This document shows positions 18,710 to 30,375 of a DNA stretch of 64,000 nt, in pieces. Position numbers and translations under genes: made by a program. Every line of letters starts with the position of its first letter. The first letter of the stretch is position 1. This DNA comes from Massilia sp. BJB1822 (GTDB taxonomy: Bacteria > Pseudomonadota > Gammaproteobacteria > Burkholderiales > Burkholderiaceae_D): NCBI RefSeq assembly GCF_013369485.1, contig NZ_JABWEB010000004.1:186001-250000 (forward strand). The letters run 5' to 3'. The notes beneath the pieces are model-generated. The model ran no database searches and was not told the origin of the DNA. It saw only the letters and a program-made list of their open reading frames with translations.

Positions 18710-19639
18710 TTACCCAATCTTTTTAGCACCGGCAGCGCGGCCAGCAGCTTCGCTGGTGGACATGGCGCCGGAAATCAGCACGGAGTGCACGTCAGCGGAG
18801 AAGGAACGCACTTCTTCCATCGCGGACTTGTTACGGCGTACCAGCCAGTTGTAACCCAGAACGGCAGGAACGGCGACCAGCAGACCGAAAGCGGTCATGA
18901 TCAGCGCTTCACCCACAGGACCAGCGACTTTGTCGATCGAGGCGTTACCGGTCATGCCGATGTTGGTCAGCGCGCCGTAAATACCCCACACGGTACCGAA
19001 CAGACCGATGAACGGTGCGGTCGAACCCACGGTTGCCAGGAAGGACAGGCCGTCTTGCAGGCGGGACTGCACTTTGTCAACAGCGCGCTGGATGGACATG
19101 GTCACCCAGGTCGACAGGTCGATTTGTTCCAGCAGGGCGCCGTCGTGGTGAGCGGTTGCCTTGGTGCCCGATTCAGCGATGAAGCGGAATGGGGAGCCTT
19201 CGGTCAGGGTGGCGGAGCCAGCAGCGATCGAGGAAGCTTTCCAGAACTTAGCCGAAGTTTCTTTGGCTTGACGCATGATTTTCATCTGGTCGATCAGTTT
19301 GGTGATGATGATGTACCAGGAACCCATGGACATGATGATCATGATGATCAGGGTTGCGCGTGGCACGAAACCACCATTCCACACGGCTTGCAGACCGAAT
19401 GGGTTTTCCACTTCTTCCATATTGCCATGTTTGCCGGCAGCTGGAGCGCTGGCTGCAGGAGCGGCAGCAGCGTCAGCAGCTGGTGCAGCGGCCGTATCCG
19501 CTGGGGCGGCTGCAGGGGCGGCAGCGGCTGCCGAGGCTGGCGCGTCAGCGAAAGCTGGGGCGCTCACCAGGGCGGATGCTGCGGTCACCGAGAACAGCAC
19601 AGCGGCCAGTACAGCGGACAAACGGGTATTCTTAAACAT
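18710..19639 (-). CDS. exbB: MotA/TolQ/ExbB proton channel protein
   Basis: A 309-residue inner-membrane protein. It has an N-terminal signal-like helix and an Ala/Pro-rich periplasmic linker (about 30-70), then three ExbB-type transmembrane helices. The last two helices carry the family's GLFGTVWGIYGAL and GEALIMTAFGLLVAVPAVLGYN segments. The N-terminal extension is longer than in E. coli ExbB and typical of the long ExbB form. Works with the two ExbD proteins and TonB. Confidence 0.94.
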   Translation of the reverse strand: MFKNTRLSAVLAAVLFSVTAASALVSAPAFADAPASAAAAAPAAAPADTAAAPAADAAAAPAASAPAAGKHGNMEEVENPFGLQAVWNGGFVPRATLIIMIIMSMGSWYIIITKLIDQMKIMRQAKETSAKFWKASSIAAGSATLTEGSPFRFIAESGTKATAHHDGALLEQIDLSTWVTMSIQRAVDKVQSRLQDGLSFLATVGSTAPFIGLFGTVWGIYGALTNIGMTGNASIDKVAGPVGEALIMTAFGLLVAVPAVLGYNWLVRRNKSAMEEVRSFSADVHSVLISGAMSTSEAAGRAAGAKKIG

Positions 19640-19725
19640 GCTTCCTCCAAATTGATAAAATAATCAGTTCGCTGGCTTAAATGACAACGAATTACTAAGT
19701 TGTGGGACGGTAGTGCTGTCCCGGT

Positions 19726-20385
19726 TTACTCCAGCGTCCAGACGTATTGCATTTGCTTCCACGCTTGTTCCGGCTTGCCGTCGACCGTCGCAGGTTTGAA
19801 CTTACACTTGCTGATGCCCACTTGCGCGGCCTTATCCAAGTCCCTAAAGCCACTGGATTTCACTAATTTGGATTCGACGACGCGGCCGTCGACTCCAATC
19901 AGGAACGATAAGGTTACCGTACCCGTTTCTTCGTTACGCAGGGACGACTTAGGCCATTCCGGTTTCGCGCAGACGTTGAAGTCAGCCACTGCTTCGACGC
20001 GAACCGATTGTGCTGGCGGAGCAGGCGGGGCTGGCGGAGCAGCCGGTGCCGTCTTCTGCAGATCAGTTGTCGCTGGCTTCACGTTGGTCGCGTTGGCGAT
20101 CACGTTCTGCTGCGGCGGGGGTTGCTGCACGTTCACCTCAACCGGTGGAATGAAGGGCGGTGGTGGCGCTTTCATTTCCGGCGGCGGCGGTGGCGGTGGC
20201 AGCTCCTTTGGCGGAGGAGGGGCAACCTCCTCGATGATCTTGGTCTCCACTGGCTCGGTCATCTTGCTGACCAGGCGCTTGCCCAAGCCAGACACGACGC
20301 CATAGCCAATCAGGATGTGCAACAAGATTACGATGGTAATGCCGGTGTAGTTCTTCTGGCTCTTACCGTTATGCGTGAAATTCAT
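19726..20385 (-). CDS. tonB: Energy transducer TonB
   Basis: A 219-residue protein. A single transmembrane helix (about 15-33) is followed by a Pro-rich rod (PPPPKELPPPPPPPE and more, about 55-90) that spans the periplasm. The C-terminal TonB domain is recognised by TVTLSFLIGVDGRVVESKL and SGFRDLDKAAQ. Start at ATG 20385 because the open frame upstream begins at a TTG. First gene of the operon; -10-like TATAAT lies on the minus strand at 20472-20477, about 90 bp upstream. Confidence 0.94.
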   Translation of the reverse strand: MNFTHNGKSQKNYTGITIVILLHILIGYGVVSGLGKRLVSKMTEPVETKIIEEVAPPPPKELPPPPPPPEMKAPPPPFIPPVEVNVQQPPPQQNVIANATNVKPATTDLQKTAPAAPPAPPAPPAQSVRVEAVADFNVCAKPEWPKSSLRNEETGTVTLSFLIGVDGRVVESKLVKSSGFRDLDKAAQVGISKCKFKPATVDGKPEQAWKQMQYVWTLE

Positions 20386-20400
20386 GCCTGCTTTCTCCAA

Positions 20401-20936
20401 TACCTACTCTTTGCTGCAACTTAAACCCCTAAGGCGACAAAAAGCTCCAGCCGCATCCGGGACGTCGGCGAATTATACATACGAATTCTTGATTTTACAT
20501 AGAATTTTGATCCCTAAAACCGGTTAAATTTCATGCCCTTAGCGGGCTCTGGAAGGCCCGTCAAACATGGTGCACTGCACCGTTCTGATACAAAACGCAA
20601 GACAAATCGGCCCAACTTTGGGGAGGCATGGCGGCCGCTATGGGGAAGTTTTCCGATCCTGGAAAAAACGGAATATTCTGCGTAGATAACCGTGGGTTGG
20701 CAATGATTTATTTGGTATTCGATGTTGCTTTGTTGCAACCATTGCTGAACGTCTCCTCCGCCTCAGTATATGCAATTTCCGGGGCAAACGGCGCTCAAAC
20801 GAATGGTGAATTAGCTAACATGAAAAAATACTACATACGGGAGTAGGGGTATGCATGGACTAGGCCGGCCGGACCAGTCGCGGCAGCCGGTTTCCAGAGC
20901 AGAAGGGGAAGGGGGCGGCGGCCCCCGGGTGCAGAT
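20401..20936. other. Intergenic region upstream of tonB
   Basis: About 540 bp, AT-richer than its surroundings. On the tonB side a minus-strand TATAAT (20472-20477) may be the tonB -10, with no good -35. A small inverted repeat GGTGC-ACT-GCACC lies at 20570-20582. No convincing gene is seen: the one plus-strand frame of 72 codons lacks a ribosome-binding site or recognisable features. No terminator is evident for the spoVR operon near 20936. Confidence 0.4.
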
Positions 20937-22475
20937 TTAACTATTGCGGGCGCGCTTTTCACGTTTGACTTCGAGCGTGCTGACCACCTGGCCGTCCGGC
21001 GCCACGGTATCGAGGTGGACGTCGAAGCCCCACAGCCGGGCCACATGCTTGAGCACTTCGGCGGCCTGCTGATTCAAGGGGCGGCGCTGGAACTGGGTAT
21101 GGCGTAGCGTGAGGGCGCGGTCGTCGCGGGTATTCACCGACCACACTTGTATATTCGGCTCGCGGTTGCCCAGATTGTATTGCTCGGCCAGCTGCTGGCG
21201 CACATAGCGGTAGCCCAGCTCGTCATGGATGGCCGAGACCGACAGCTTCTCGTTCTTGTCGTCGTCGAGCACGGCGAAGAAGTGGAACTCGCGGATCAGG
21301 CGCGGCGACAGGAATTGGGCGATGAAGCTCTCGTCCTTGAAATTGCGCATGGCGAAGTCCAGGGTCTTGCGCCAGTCGCTGCCGGCAATGTCGGGGAACC
21401 ATTCGCGGTCTTCGGCGGTCGGGTTCTCGCAGATGCGGCGGATATCGCTCATCATGGCAAAACCCAGGGCATACGGGTTGATGCCATTATAGTAAGGGCT
21501 GTGCACCGGCGGCTGGTACACCACATTGGTATGGCTCTTCAGGAACTCCATCATGAAGCCGTCGCCGATCACGCCTTCGGCATACAGCTGGTTGAGGATG
21601 GTGTAATGCCAGAAGGTGGCCCAGCCCTCGTTCATCACCTGGGTCTGGCGCTGCGGATAGAAATACTGGGAAATCTTGCGCACGATGCGCACCATCTCGC
21701 GCTGCCAGGGTTCGAGCAAGGGCGCGTACTTCTCTATAAAGTAGAGCAGGTTTTCTTCGGGTTCCTGCGGGAAGCGCGGTGCCGGCTTGTCCACTTCCAT
21801 TTCCTCGCGGCGCGGCACGGTGCGCCACAGCTCGTTGATCTGCGATTGCAGATAGGCTTCGCGTTCCTTCTGGCGCGCCTGCTCCTGGGCTAGCGACAGC
21901 TTGGCCGGGCGCTTGTAGCGGTCCACCCCGTAATTCTGGATGGCGTGGCAGGAGTCGAGCAGCAGCTCGACCGCGTCGATGCCGTGGCGCTGCTCGCACT
22001 CGGCGATATAGTTTTTGGCAAACACCATATAGTCGACGATGGCGTCGGCATCGGTCCAGGTGCGGAATAGGTAGTTGCCTTTAAAGAAAGAGTTGTGGCC
22101 ATAGGCGGCATGGGCGATCACCAGCGCCTGCATGGTCAGGCTGTTCTCCTCCATTAAATAGGCGATGCAGGGATTGGAATTGATGACGATCTCATACGCC
22201 AGTCCCATCTGGCCGCGCTTATAGCCTTTTTCCGTGGAGAGGAAATGCTTGCCGAAAGACCAGTGGTTATACGAAACCGGCATGCCGACCGAGGTATACG
22301 CATCCATCATCTGCTCGGCGGTGATGATTTCCAGCTGGTTCGGGTAGGTGTCGAGGCCGAAGTTTTCCGCCACGCGGCGGATTTCCTCATGGGCCTGCTC
22401 AATCAGCTCGAAGGTCCACTCCGACTGTTCGGGCAGGGCGCGCGGATGCGGCTGGCGTTTGATCATCTGGTTCAT
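20937..22475 (-). CDS. SpoVR-family protein (YcgB-like)
   Basis: A 512-residue soluble protein. Typical SpoVR blocks are visible: SYNHWSFGKHF, YEIVINSNPCIAYLMEEN, HAAYGHNSFFKGNY, MNEGWATFWHY and NPYALGF. Its biochemical role is unresolved; in E. coli ycgB belongs to the stationary-phase regulon and co-occurs with yeaG-yeaH, as here. The start at 22475 follows the yeaH stop by 2 bp; the longer open frame would overlap yeaH. Confidence 0.95.
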   Translation of the reverse strand: MNQMIKRQPHPRALPEQSEWTFELIEQAHEEIRRVAENFGLDTYPNQLEIITAEQMMDAYTSVGMPVSYNHWSFGKHFLSTEKGYKRGQMGLAYEIVINSNPCIAYLMEENSLTMQALVIAHAAYGHNSFFKGNYLFRTWTDADAIVDYMVFAKNYIAECEQRHGIDAVELLLDSCHAIQNYGVDRYKRPAKLSLAQEQARQKEREAYLQSQINELWRTVPRREEMEVDKPAPRFPQEPEENLLYFIEKYAPLLEPWQREMVRIVRKISQYFYPQRQTQVMNEGWATFWHYTILNQLYAEGVIGDGFMMEFLKSHTNVVYQPPVHSPYYNGINPYALGFAMMSDIRRICENPTAEDREWFPDIAGSDWRKTLDFAMRNFKDESFIAQFLSPRLIREFHFFAVLDDDKNEKLSVSAIHDELGYRYVRQQLAEQYNLGNREPNIQVWSVNTRDDRALTLRHTQFQRRPLNQQAAEVLKHVARLWGFDVHLDTVAPDGQVVSTLEVKREKRARNS

Positions 22476-22477
22476 GA

Positions 22478-23746
22478 TTATTTCGGCTGCTTCTTGAACA
22501 GTTCGCGGAACACCGGATAGATATCGGCCGGCGTGACGATTTTTTGCATGGCAAAGTTCGGATGGTGGTCCGGCACCTGGGCGTACTGTTCCCACAGATT
22601 CTGCGGCGGCCCGTCGGTGATCTCGACATAGGTGTAGTACTGCACCTTGGGCATGATGGTATTGATCAGCAGCTGGCGGCACAGCACGGAATCGTTGTCC
22701 CAGTTGTCGCCGTCCGAGGCCTGGGCCACATAGCTGTTCCACTGGCCGGGCGCAAAGCGCTCGTCGACGATCTTGTTGAGCAGGTGCAGGGCCGAGGAAA
22801 CCACGGTGCCGCCCGACTCGCGCGAGTGGAAGAATTCATCCTCGCTGACTTCCGAGGCGGCCGTGTGGTGGCGGATGAAGACCACCTCGATCTTGTCGTA
22901 GACGCGCTTGAGGAAGAGGTAGAGCAGGATGAAGAAGCGCTTGGCCGTATCCTTGCGCTGCTCGTCCATCGACCCCGAGACGTCCATGATGCAGAACATC
23001 ACGGCCTGGGTCATGGGCTTGGGCACCTTGATCCGGTTGCTGTAGCGCAAGTCGAAGGGGTCGATGAAGGGGATGGCCAGCAGCCGCGTGTGCAGGTGGT
23101 GGATCAGCTTTTTCAGCTCGACCACGTCCGGGTCTTCCAGCGGGGCGCCGGCCAGCAGCAATTCCTCCAGCTCGCGTTCGGCCTCGATCAGGCGCTTGCG
23201 CGAATTGCCGCCGACGGCGATGCGCCGCCCGAGGGCGCCGCGCAGGGAGCGCAGCACATGGATATTCGATGGCGTGCCCGACACCGTGTAGCCGGCGCGC
23301 TGCTGCTTGAACTCGGTGGTCGCGGTGAGCTGGGTCTTCACCATATGCGGCAGCTCCAAATCCTCGAAGAAATAATTCATGAATTCTTCGCGCGACAGTT
23401 CGAAGATGAAATCGTCTTCGGTGAGCTGGTCGCTATTGCCGGCGCGGCCGCGCCCGGCGCCGCCGCCGCCTTTGGGGCGGGCGATCTGGTCGCCTTTCTG
23501 GTATTCCTGGTTGCCGGGGTTGATCACTTCCCACACGCCGCCATGGGCATGGCCGAAGGTGGGCTCGTTCACGTCCTTGACGGGAATCGAGACTTTCTCG
23601 CCATTCTCAATATCCGTGATGGAGCGGCCCTTGATGGCGCGCCCCACGGCATCCTTGATCTGGCCTTTGTAGCGGCGCAAGAAGCGTTCGCGGTTGACCG
23701 CGGACTTGTTCTTGCCTTGCAAGCGACGATCGATGAGGTAGGTCAA
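22478..23746 (-). CDS. yeaH: YeaH/YhbH-family protein (DUF444)
   Basis: A 422-residue protein with the DUF444 opening YLIDRRLQGKNKSAVNRERF and a C-terminal von Willebrand-A-like domain with a MIDAS-type FCIMDVSGSMDE motif around residue 250. It has a Gly/Arg-rich linker GGGGAGRGRAG near residue 95. Usually encoded with PrkA and SpoVR in a nutrient-stress module; partner binding through the metal site is inferred. Confidence 0.95.
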   Translation of the reverse strand: MTYLIDRRLQGKNKSAVNRERFLRRYKGQIKDAVGRAIKGRSITDIENGEKVSIPVKDVNEPTFGHAHGGVWEVINPGNQEYQKGDQIARPKGGGGAGRGRAGNSDQLTEDDFIFELSREEFMNYFFEDLELPHMVKTQLTATTEFKQQRAGYTVSGTPSNIHVLRSLRGALGRRIAVGGNSRKRLIEAERELEELLLAGAPLEDPDVVELKKLIHHLHTRLLAIPFIDPFDLRYSNRIKVPKPMTQAVMFCIMDVSGSMDEQRKDTAKRFFILLYLFLKRVYDKIEVVFIRHHTAASEVSEDEFFHSRESGGTVVSSALHLLNKIVDERFAPGQWNSYVAQASDGDNWDNDSVLCRQLLINTIMPKVQYYTYVEITDGPPQNLWEQYAQVPDHHPNFAMQKIVTPADIYPVFRELFKKQPK

Positions 23747-23827
23747 AACATGCCTCCTGCTGCTGCATTGGGACCGGCGGGCGGCGGGAACCAGGCAGCT
23801 CCCGCCACATATTATCGCACCGTCGGC

Positions 23828-25750
23828 CTAGGATGACTTCCTCACGCGCAGATACCATTCGCACAGCAGGCGGACCTGCTTGGCCGTATAGCCTTTCTCC
23901 ACCATGCGCGCCACAAAGTCGGCGTGCTTGTTGGCGTCCTCGGCGCTGGCCTTGGCGTTGAAAGAAATCACCGGCAGCAATTCCTCGGTGTTGGAGAACA
24001 TTTTCTTCTCGATCACGGTGCGGAATTTCTCGTAGCTGGTCCAGGCCGGATTCTTGCCGCCGTTATTGGCCCGCGCGCGCAGGCCGAAGTTGACGATCTC
24101 GTTGCGGAAGTCCTTGGGATTGGAAATCCCGGCCGGCTTCTCGATTTTCTCCAGCTCGTTGTTGAGCGCTTCGCGGTCGAAGCTTTCGCCGGTGTCCGGA
24201 TCGCGGTATTCCTGATCCTGGATCCAGAAGTCGGCAAAGGTCACATAGCGGTCGAAGATGTTCTGGCCGTATTCGGAATAGCTCTCCAGATAGGCGGTCT
24301 GGATTTCCTTGCCGATGAACTCGACATAGCGCTGGGCCAGATGCTCTTTTATATAGGAGAAGTATTTCTGCTCGGTTTCGGGCGGGAACTGCTCGCGCTC
24401 GACCTGCTGCTCCAGCACATACAGCAGGTGCACCGGATTGGCCGCCACCTCGGTCGAGTCGAAGTTGAAGACCTTGGACAGGATCTTGAAGGCGAAGCGG
24501 GTCGACAGGCCGTTCATGCCCTCGTCCACGCCGGCGTAGTCGACGTACTCGTGGATGGACTTGGCTTTCGGGTCGGTGTCCTTGAGGTTCTCGCCATCGT
24601 AGACCAGCATCTTGCTGAACACGCTGGAGTTTTCCGGCTCCTTCAGGCGCGACAGGATGGCGAACTGGGCCATCATGCGCAGGGTGCCGGGCGCGCAGGG
24701 CGCCTTGTCCAGCGAGGAGTTGGCCATCAGTTTGTCGTAAATCTTGATCTCGTCCGTCACGCGCAGGCAGTACGGCACTTTGACGATATAGATACGGTCG
24801 AGGAATGCTTCGTTATTGCGGTTGTTCTTGAAGCTCTTCCATTCCGATTCGTTCGAGTGGGCCAGGATGATGCCGTCGAATGGGATGGCGCCGAAGCCTT
24901 CCGTGCCCTTGTAATTGCCTTCCTGGGTGGCCGTCAGCAGCGGGTGCAGCACCTTGATCGGCGCCTTGAACATCTCGACGAATTCCATCAAGCCCTGGTT
25001 GGCCAGGCACAGGCCGCCGGAATAGCTGTAGGCGTCGGGATCGTCCTGGGCATAGTCTTCCAGCTTGCGGATATCGACCTTGCCCACCAGCGAGGAGATG
25101 TCCTGGTTGTTCTCGTCGCCCGGCTCGGTTTTCGAGATGGCGACCTGCTTCAGCACCGAGGGATAGCGCTTGACCACGCGGAACTGGTTGATGTCGCCGT
25201 TGAATTCATGCAGGCGCTTGACGGCCCAGGGGCTGGGGATATTGCGCAGATAGCGGCGCGGGATGCCGTAATCCTCTTCCAGGATGACGCCGTCTTCCTG
25301 CTCGCTGAACAGGCCCAGCGGCGATTCATTGACCGGCGAACCTTTCAGACAGTAGAAGGGCACTTGCTCCATCAGGGACTTGAGCTTTTCCGCGATCGAG
25401 GACTTGCCGCCGCCGACCGGACCCAGCAGATACAGGATTTGCTTGCGTTCTTCCAGGCCTTGCGCGGCGTGGCGGAAATAGGAAACGACCTGTTCGATCA
25501 CTTCCTCCATGCCGTAGAACTCGCGGAAGGCGGGATAAATCTTGATGACCTTGTTGGCGAAGATGCGCGACAGGCGGGTGTCGTTGCGCGTATCGACCAG
25601 GGTCGGTTCGCCGATGGCGGCCAGCATGCGTTCGGCCGCCGAGGCATAGGTCAGCCGGTCTTTCTTGCATAGGGCCAGATATTCGGAAAGCGACATTTCC
25701 TCTTCCCTGGTGCGCTCGTACCGTGCTGCGTAGTTGTCAAAAATGGTCAT
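23828..25750 (-). CDS. prkA: PrkA-type serine protein kinase/AAA+ protein
   Basis: A 640-residue protein of the usual PrkA length. It has an AAA+ N-terminal domain with Walker A LLGPVGGGKSS near residue 110 and FDGIILAHSNESEW further on, and the C-terminal PrkA domain. E. coli YeaG is the counterpart, involved in nitrogen-starvation adaptation; recent views favour an ATP-dependent protease/AAA+ role over a kinase. AAAGGA lies about 8 nt before the start. First of prkA-yeaH-spoVR. Confidence 0.95.
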   Translation of the reverse strand: MTIFDNYAARYERTREEEMSLSEYLALCKKDRLTYASAAERMLAAIGEPTLVDTRNDTRLSRIFANKVIKIYPAFREFYGMEEVIEQVVSYFRHAAQGLEERKQILYLLGPVGGGKSSIAEKLKSLMEQVPFYCLKGSPVNESPLGLFSEQEDGVILEEDYGIPRRYLRNIPSPWAVKRLHEFNGDINQFRVVKRYPSVLKQVAISKTEPGDENNQDISSLVGKVDIRKLEDYAQDDPDAYSYSGGLCLANQGLMEFVEMFKAPIKVLHPLLTATQEGNYKGTEGFGAIPFDGIILAHSNESEWKSFKNNRNNEAFLDRIYIVKVPYCLRVTDEIKIYDKLMANSSLDKAPCAPGTLRMMAQFAILSRLKEPENSSVFSKMLVYDGENLKDTDPKAKSIHEYVDYAGVDEGMNGLSTRFAFKILSKVFNFDSTEVAANPVHLLYVLEQQVEREQFPPETEQKYFSYIKEHLAQRYVEFIGKEIQTAYLESYSEYGQNIFDRYVTFADFWIQDQEYRDPDTGESFDREALNNELEKIEKPAGISNPKDFRNEIVNFGLRARANNGGKNPAWTSYEKFRTVIEKKMFSNTEELLPVISFNAKASAEDANKHADFVARMVEKGYTAKQVRLLCEWYLRVRKSS

Positions 25751-27278
<1,528 letters not shown>

Positions 27279-27350
27279 GCGCTGACTAAGCGCTGACCTG
27301 ATCGAAGTAAATGGCGGACGGCCTGTGTCGCCCGCCCTGCAAGGAGACGC

Positions 27351-29885
27351 ATGTTCCTGCAAGCCCTGAGAATGACGGCGCGCGACTGGCGCGCCGGCCA
27401 GCTGCGCTTTCTGTTGCTGGCGCTGATCGTTGCCGTGGCCGCGCTGTCGGCCACCGGCTTCTTCATCGACCGCCTGCGCACGGCCCTGAACCGCGACGCG
27501 CACCAGCTGCTGGGCGCGGACCTGCTGGTGTTTTCCGACAAGCCCCTGCCCGAAGCCTGGCGCGTCGAAGCGCGCCAGCGCGGCCTGCTGCTGGCCGAGA
27601 CGGTAGCTTTCCCCAGCATGGCCCAGGCGGGCGAGGGCGACGCCACCCAGTCGCTGCTGGTGGCGCTGAAGGCGGTCAGCCCCGGCTATCCGCTGCGCGG
27701 CCGCTTGAAGGTGACGACCCGGGCGGCGCAGGCGCATGAAAGCATCGGTTCTTTTGCCGAAGGCATTCCGGCGCCGGGTACGGTATGGATCGATCCGAAT
27801 ATTCTGGCAGGCTTGCAGGTCGAGGTGGGCAGCACGCTGCGCCTGGGCGACAAGAGCTTTACCGTGGCCCAGCTGATCGCTTCCGAGCCGGATCGCGGCG
27901 GCGGCTTTATCAACTTCGCGCCGCGCGTGATGCTGCCGCTGGCCGATCTGGCGGCCACCGGGCTGGAGCAACCGGGCGCGCGCATCGGCTACCGCCTGCT
28001 GCTGGCGGCGCCGTCCACGCGCCAGATGGCAGCGGTGGACGCCTATGGCGATTGGCTGAAAGCCAAGATCAAGGATGAGAAGCTGAAAGGCGTGTCGATC
28101 GAAACGCTGGCCGAAGGGCGCGGCGAGATGCGCGCCACGCTGGAACGGGCCGACCGCTTCCTCTCGCTGGTGGGTCTGCTGTCGGCCATGCTGGCGGCGG
28201 TGGCCGTGGCAATGGCGGCGCGCCGCTTCATGACGCGCCATCTGGATTCCTGCGCCATGCTGCGCTGCCTGGGCCTGACGCAAAACCAGGTAACAAGGAT
28301 TTATCTGACCGAATTCCTGCTGGTCGGCCTGGCCGGCAGCCTGCTGGGCGCCTTGCTCGGTTTCGCCAGCCACTTCCTGCTGCTGGAAATGTTGGGCAAG
28401 CTGGTGACGGCCGATCTGCCGCCGCCGACCGTCACGCCGCTGCTGCATGGCGTGGCGACCGGCATGCTGCTGTTGGCCGGCTTCGCCCTGCCGCCCATCC
28501 TGCAACTGCGCAATGTGCCGCATAACCGCGTGATCCGGCGCGAACAGGCGCCGCCGCGTCCCATGGCGCTGGCGACGTATGGCCTGGGCCTGGCCAGCTT
28601 CTTCGTGCTGCTGCTGTGGCAGGCCGGCGATGCGCAGTTGGCCGCCTACACGGGGCTGGGCTTCCTCGGCGCCTTCGCTGTTTTCGCCCTGATCGGCTGG
28701 CTGGGCTTGAAGGCGCTCAAGCCGCTGCGCGGCATGGTCAACACCCAGAGCTGGCGCTTCGCCATCACCTCGCTGCAGCGCCGTCCTGGCGCCACCGTGG
28801 TGCAGGTGGTCGCCCTGTCGCTGGGCCTGATGGCCTTGCTGCTGCTGACGGTGGTGCGCGGCGACCTGATGACGGCCTGGCGCAATACCTTGCCGCCCGA
28901 TGCGCCGAACCGCTTCATCATCAATATCCAGCCGGACCAGAAGGAGGCGATTGCCGCCAAGCTGGCGCAGGCCGGCGTGCAGCGCGCGCCCATGTATCCG
29001 ATGGTAAGGGGCCGCCTGGTGGCGGTGAACGACAAGGCCATCACCCAGGAAACTTACGAGGAGGAACGCGCGCGCAATCTGGCCGACCGCGAATTCAATC
29101 TGTCGACCATGGCAGACATCCCGCAGGGCAATGAGATCGCCGCCGGCCAGTGGTATGCCGACCGCGCCGGCGCGCCGGCCGAAGCCTCGGTGGAGAAGGA
29201 GCTGGCCAAGACGCTCAAGCTGAAACTGGGCGACACCATGCGCTTCGATATCGCCGGTTCCATGGTGGAGGCGAAGATCACCAGCCTGCGCAAGCTGGAA
29301 TGGGGTTCGATGCGGGTCAACTTCTTCGTCATCATCAATCCTGCAGCGATGGCCGAGACGCCGCAGACCTGGATTACCTCCTTCCATCTGCCGAAGCAGG
29401 CGCTGGCCCTGGGCAATACCCTGGCGCGCGAATTCCCCAACCTGACCATCATCGATATCGGCGGCGTGCTGCGCGAAATCCAGACGGTGCTGGACCAGGT
29501 CATCGTGGCGGTGGAATTCCTCTTCGTCTTCACGCTGGCCTCGGGCGTGCTGGTGCTGTATGCGGCGCTGATGGGGTCGCAGGACGAGCGCACGCGCGAA
29601 GCGGGCTTGCTGCGCGCCCTGGGCGCCACGCGCAAGCAGCTGGCGCAGGCGCAGCTGATCGAGTTCACCCTGGTGGGTGGCTTGTCCGGCCTGCTGGCGG
29701 CCAGCGGCGCGGCGGCTCTGGGCTGGGCGCTGGCGACCTACCAGTTCAAATTCGCCTGGTCCTTCTCGCCGGCCGTGTGGGTGGCGGGACTGGCGGCCGG
29801 GGCGCTGTGCGCCATCGTCGGCGGCTGGCTGGGACTGCGCTCGGTGCTGAGCAAGCCGCCGCTGCAAACCCTGCGCGAAGCCTAA
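27351..29885 (+). CDS. FtsX-family ABC transporter permease (YbbP-like)
   Basis: An 844-residue inner-membrane permease with a short cytosolic start, an N-terminal helix (LRFLLLALIVAVAALSATGFF) and two FtsX/MacB-like four-helix units with large extracytoplasmic domains. The C-terminal block reads EFLFVFTLASGVLVLYAALM…ERTREAGLLRALGATRKQ. This is the YbbP-type permease that normally pairs with a YbbA-like ATPase for lipid or lipoprotein-related export; the ATPase gene is not adjacent. AAGGAGACGC precedes the ATG. 72 bp after the deaminase. Confidence 0.9.
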   Translation: MFLQALRMTARDWRAGQLRFLLLALIVAVAALSATGFFIDRLRTALNRDAHQLLGADLLVFSDKPLPEAWRVEARQRGLLLAETVAFPSMAQAGEGDATQSLLVALKAVSPGYPLRGRLKVTTRAAQAHESIGSFAEGIPAPGTVWIDPNILAGLQVEVGSTLRLGDKSFTVAQLIASEPDRGGGFINFAPRVMLPLADLAATGLEQPGARIGYRLLLAAPSTRQMAAVDAYGDWLKAKIKDEKLKGVSIETLAEGRGEMRATLERADRFLSLVGLLSAMLAAVAVAMAARRFMTRHLDSCAMLRCLGLTQNQVTRIYLTEFLLVGLAGSLLGALLGFASHFLLLEMLGKLVTADLPPPTVTPLLHGVATGMLLLAGFALPPILQLRNVPHNRVIRREQAPPRPMALATYGLGLASFFVLLLWQAGDAQLAAYTGLGFLGAFAVFALIGWLGLKALKPLRGMVNTQSWRFAITSLQRRPGATVVQVVALSLGLMALLLLTVVRGDLMTAWRNTLPPDAPNRFIINIQPDQKEAIAAKLAQAGVQRAPMYPMVRGRLVAVNDKAITQETYEEERARNLADREFNLSTMADIPQGNEIAAGQWYADRAGAPAEASVEKELAKTLKLKLGDTMRFDIAGSMVEAKITSLRKLEWGSMRVNFFVIINPAAMAETPQTWITSFHLPKQALALGNTLAREFPNLTIIDIGGVLREIQTVLDQVIVAVEFLFVFTLASGVLVLYAALMGSQDERTREAGLLRALGATRKQLAQAQLIEFTLVGGLSGLLAASGAAALGWALATYQFKFAWSFSPAVWVAGLAAGALCAIVGGWLGLRSVLSKPPLQTLREA

Positions 29886-29887
29886 AG

Positions 29888-29926
29888 CAAAAAATCCGGG
29901 ATGCCGCGCAAGGCGGCGTCCCGGAT
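29888..29926 (-). terminator. Terminator downstream of the SRPBCC gene
   Basis: Read on the minus strand: a GC-rich stem (ATCCGGGA…TCCCGGAT with an inner CGCC/GGCG part), then TTTTTTG. It is placed 20 bp after the SRPBCC stop. On the plus strand no T run follows, so it terminates mainly leftward transcription. Confidence 0.8.
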
Positions 29927-29946
29927 CAAGGCCAAAGCCATGGTTA

Positions 29947-30360
29947 TCAGGCCGCGAAACGCTTGGCCAACTCGCCCAGTCCATCTTCATAGATGCCCTG
30001 GAACAGGCGGTTCACTTCTTCCTCCGTCGCGCCATGCGGCGTGAAGGAACCGAACCATTCGACCTTGGATGCTTTCGGGCCATTCTCGCGCACGCGCAAG
30101 GTGGAGCGGTAGCCTGTCACCGGGAAGGGCGCTTCCAGGATGGCGTAGGTGTAGCTGCGGTCCGACTCGTCGAAGGCCACCAGGCGTTCGACGATGGCAG
30201 CGCCGGCCGGGTTGCGCAGGCTGCGGATGCGGCCGCCTTCACTGAGCTCGCTGTCCGGGATATAGGACAGCCAGTCGGGCAGGGCGCCGAAGCCGCCGAT
30301 CAGTTGCCACACCTGGTCAGCCGACGCAGGCAGTTCAATGCTCGTAAATGCTTGTGCCAT
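29947..30360 (-). CDS. SRPBCC (START-like) protein
   Basis: A 137-residue polyketide cyclase/dehydrase-type SRPBCC fold: SIELPASADQVWQLIGGFGALPDWL opening is characteristic (motif core ADQVWQLIGGFGALPDW), with a hydrophobic ligand pocket. MxlD-type function unknown. ATG 30360 is chosen because GGAGAG precedes it by 7 nt. It starts 15 bp after the aldo/keto reductase stop, so the pair is one operon. Confidence 0.9.
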   Translation of the reverse strand: MAQAFTSIELPASADQVWQLIGGFGALPDWLSYIPDSELSEGGRIRSLRNPAGAAIVERLVAFDESDRSYTYAILEAPFPVTGYRSTLRVRENGPKASKVEWFGSFTPHGATEEEVNRLFQGIYEDGLGELAKRFAA

Positions 30361-30375
30361 TTTCAGTCTCTCCAA

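Noticed and set aside
20628-20846. 72-codon plus-strand ORF in the tonB upstream gap
   Set aside because: No ribosome-binding site, no conserved features and composition not different from random intergenic sequence.
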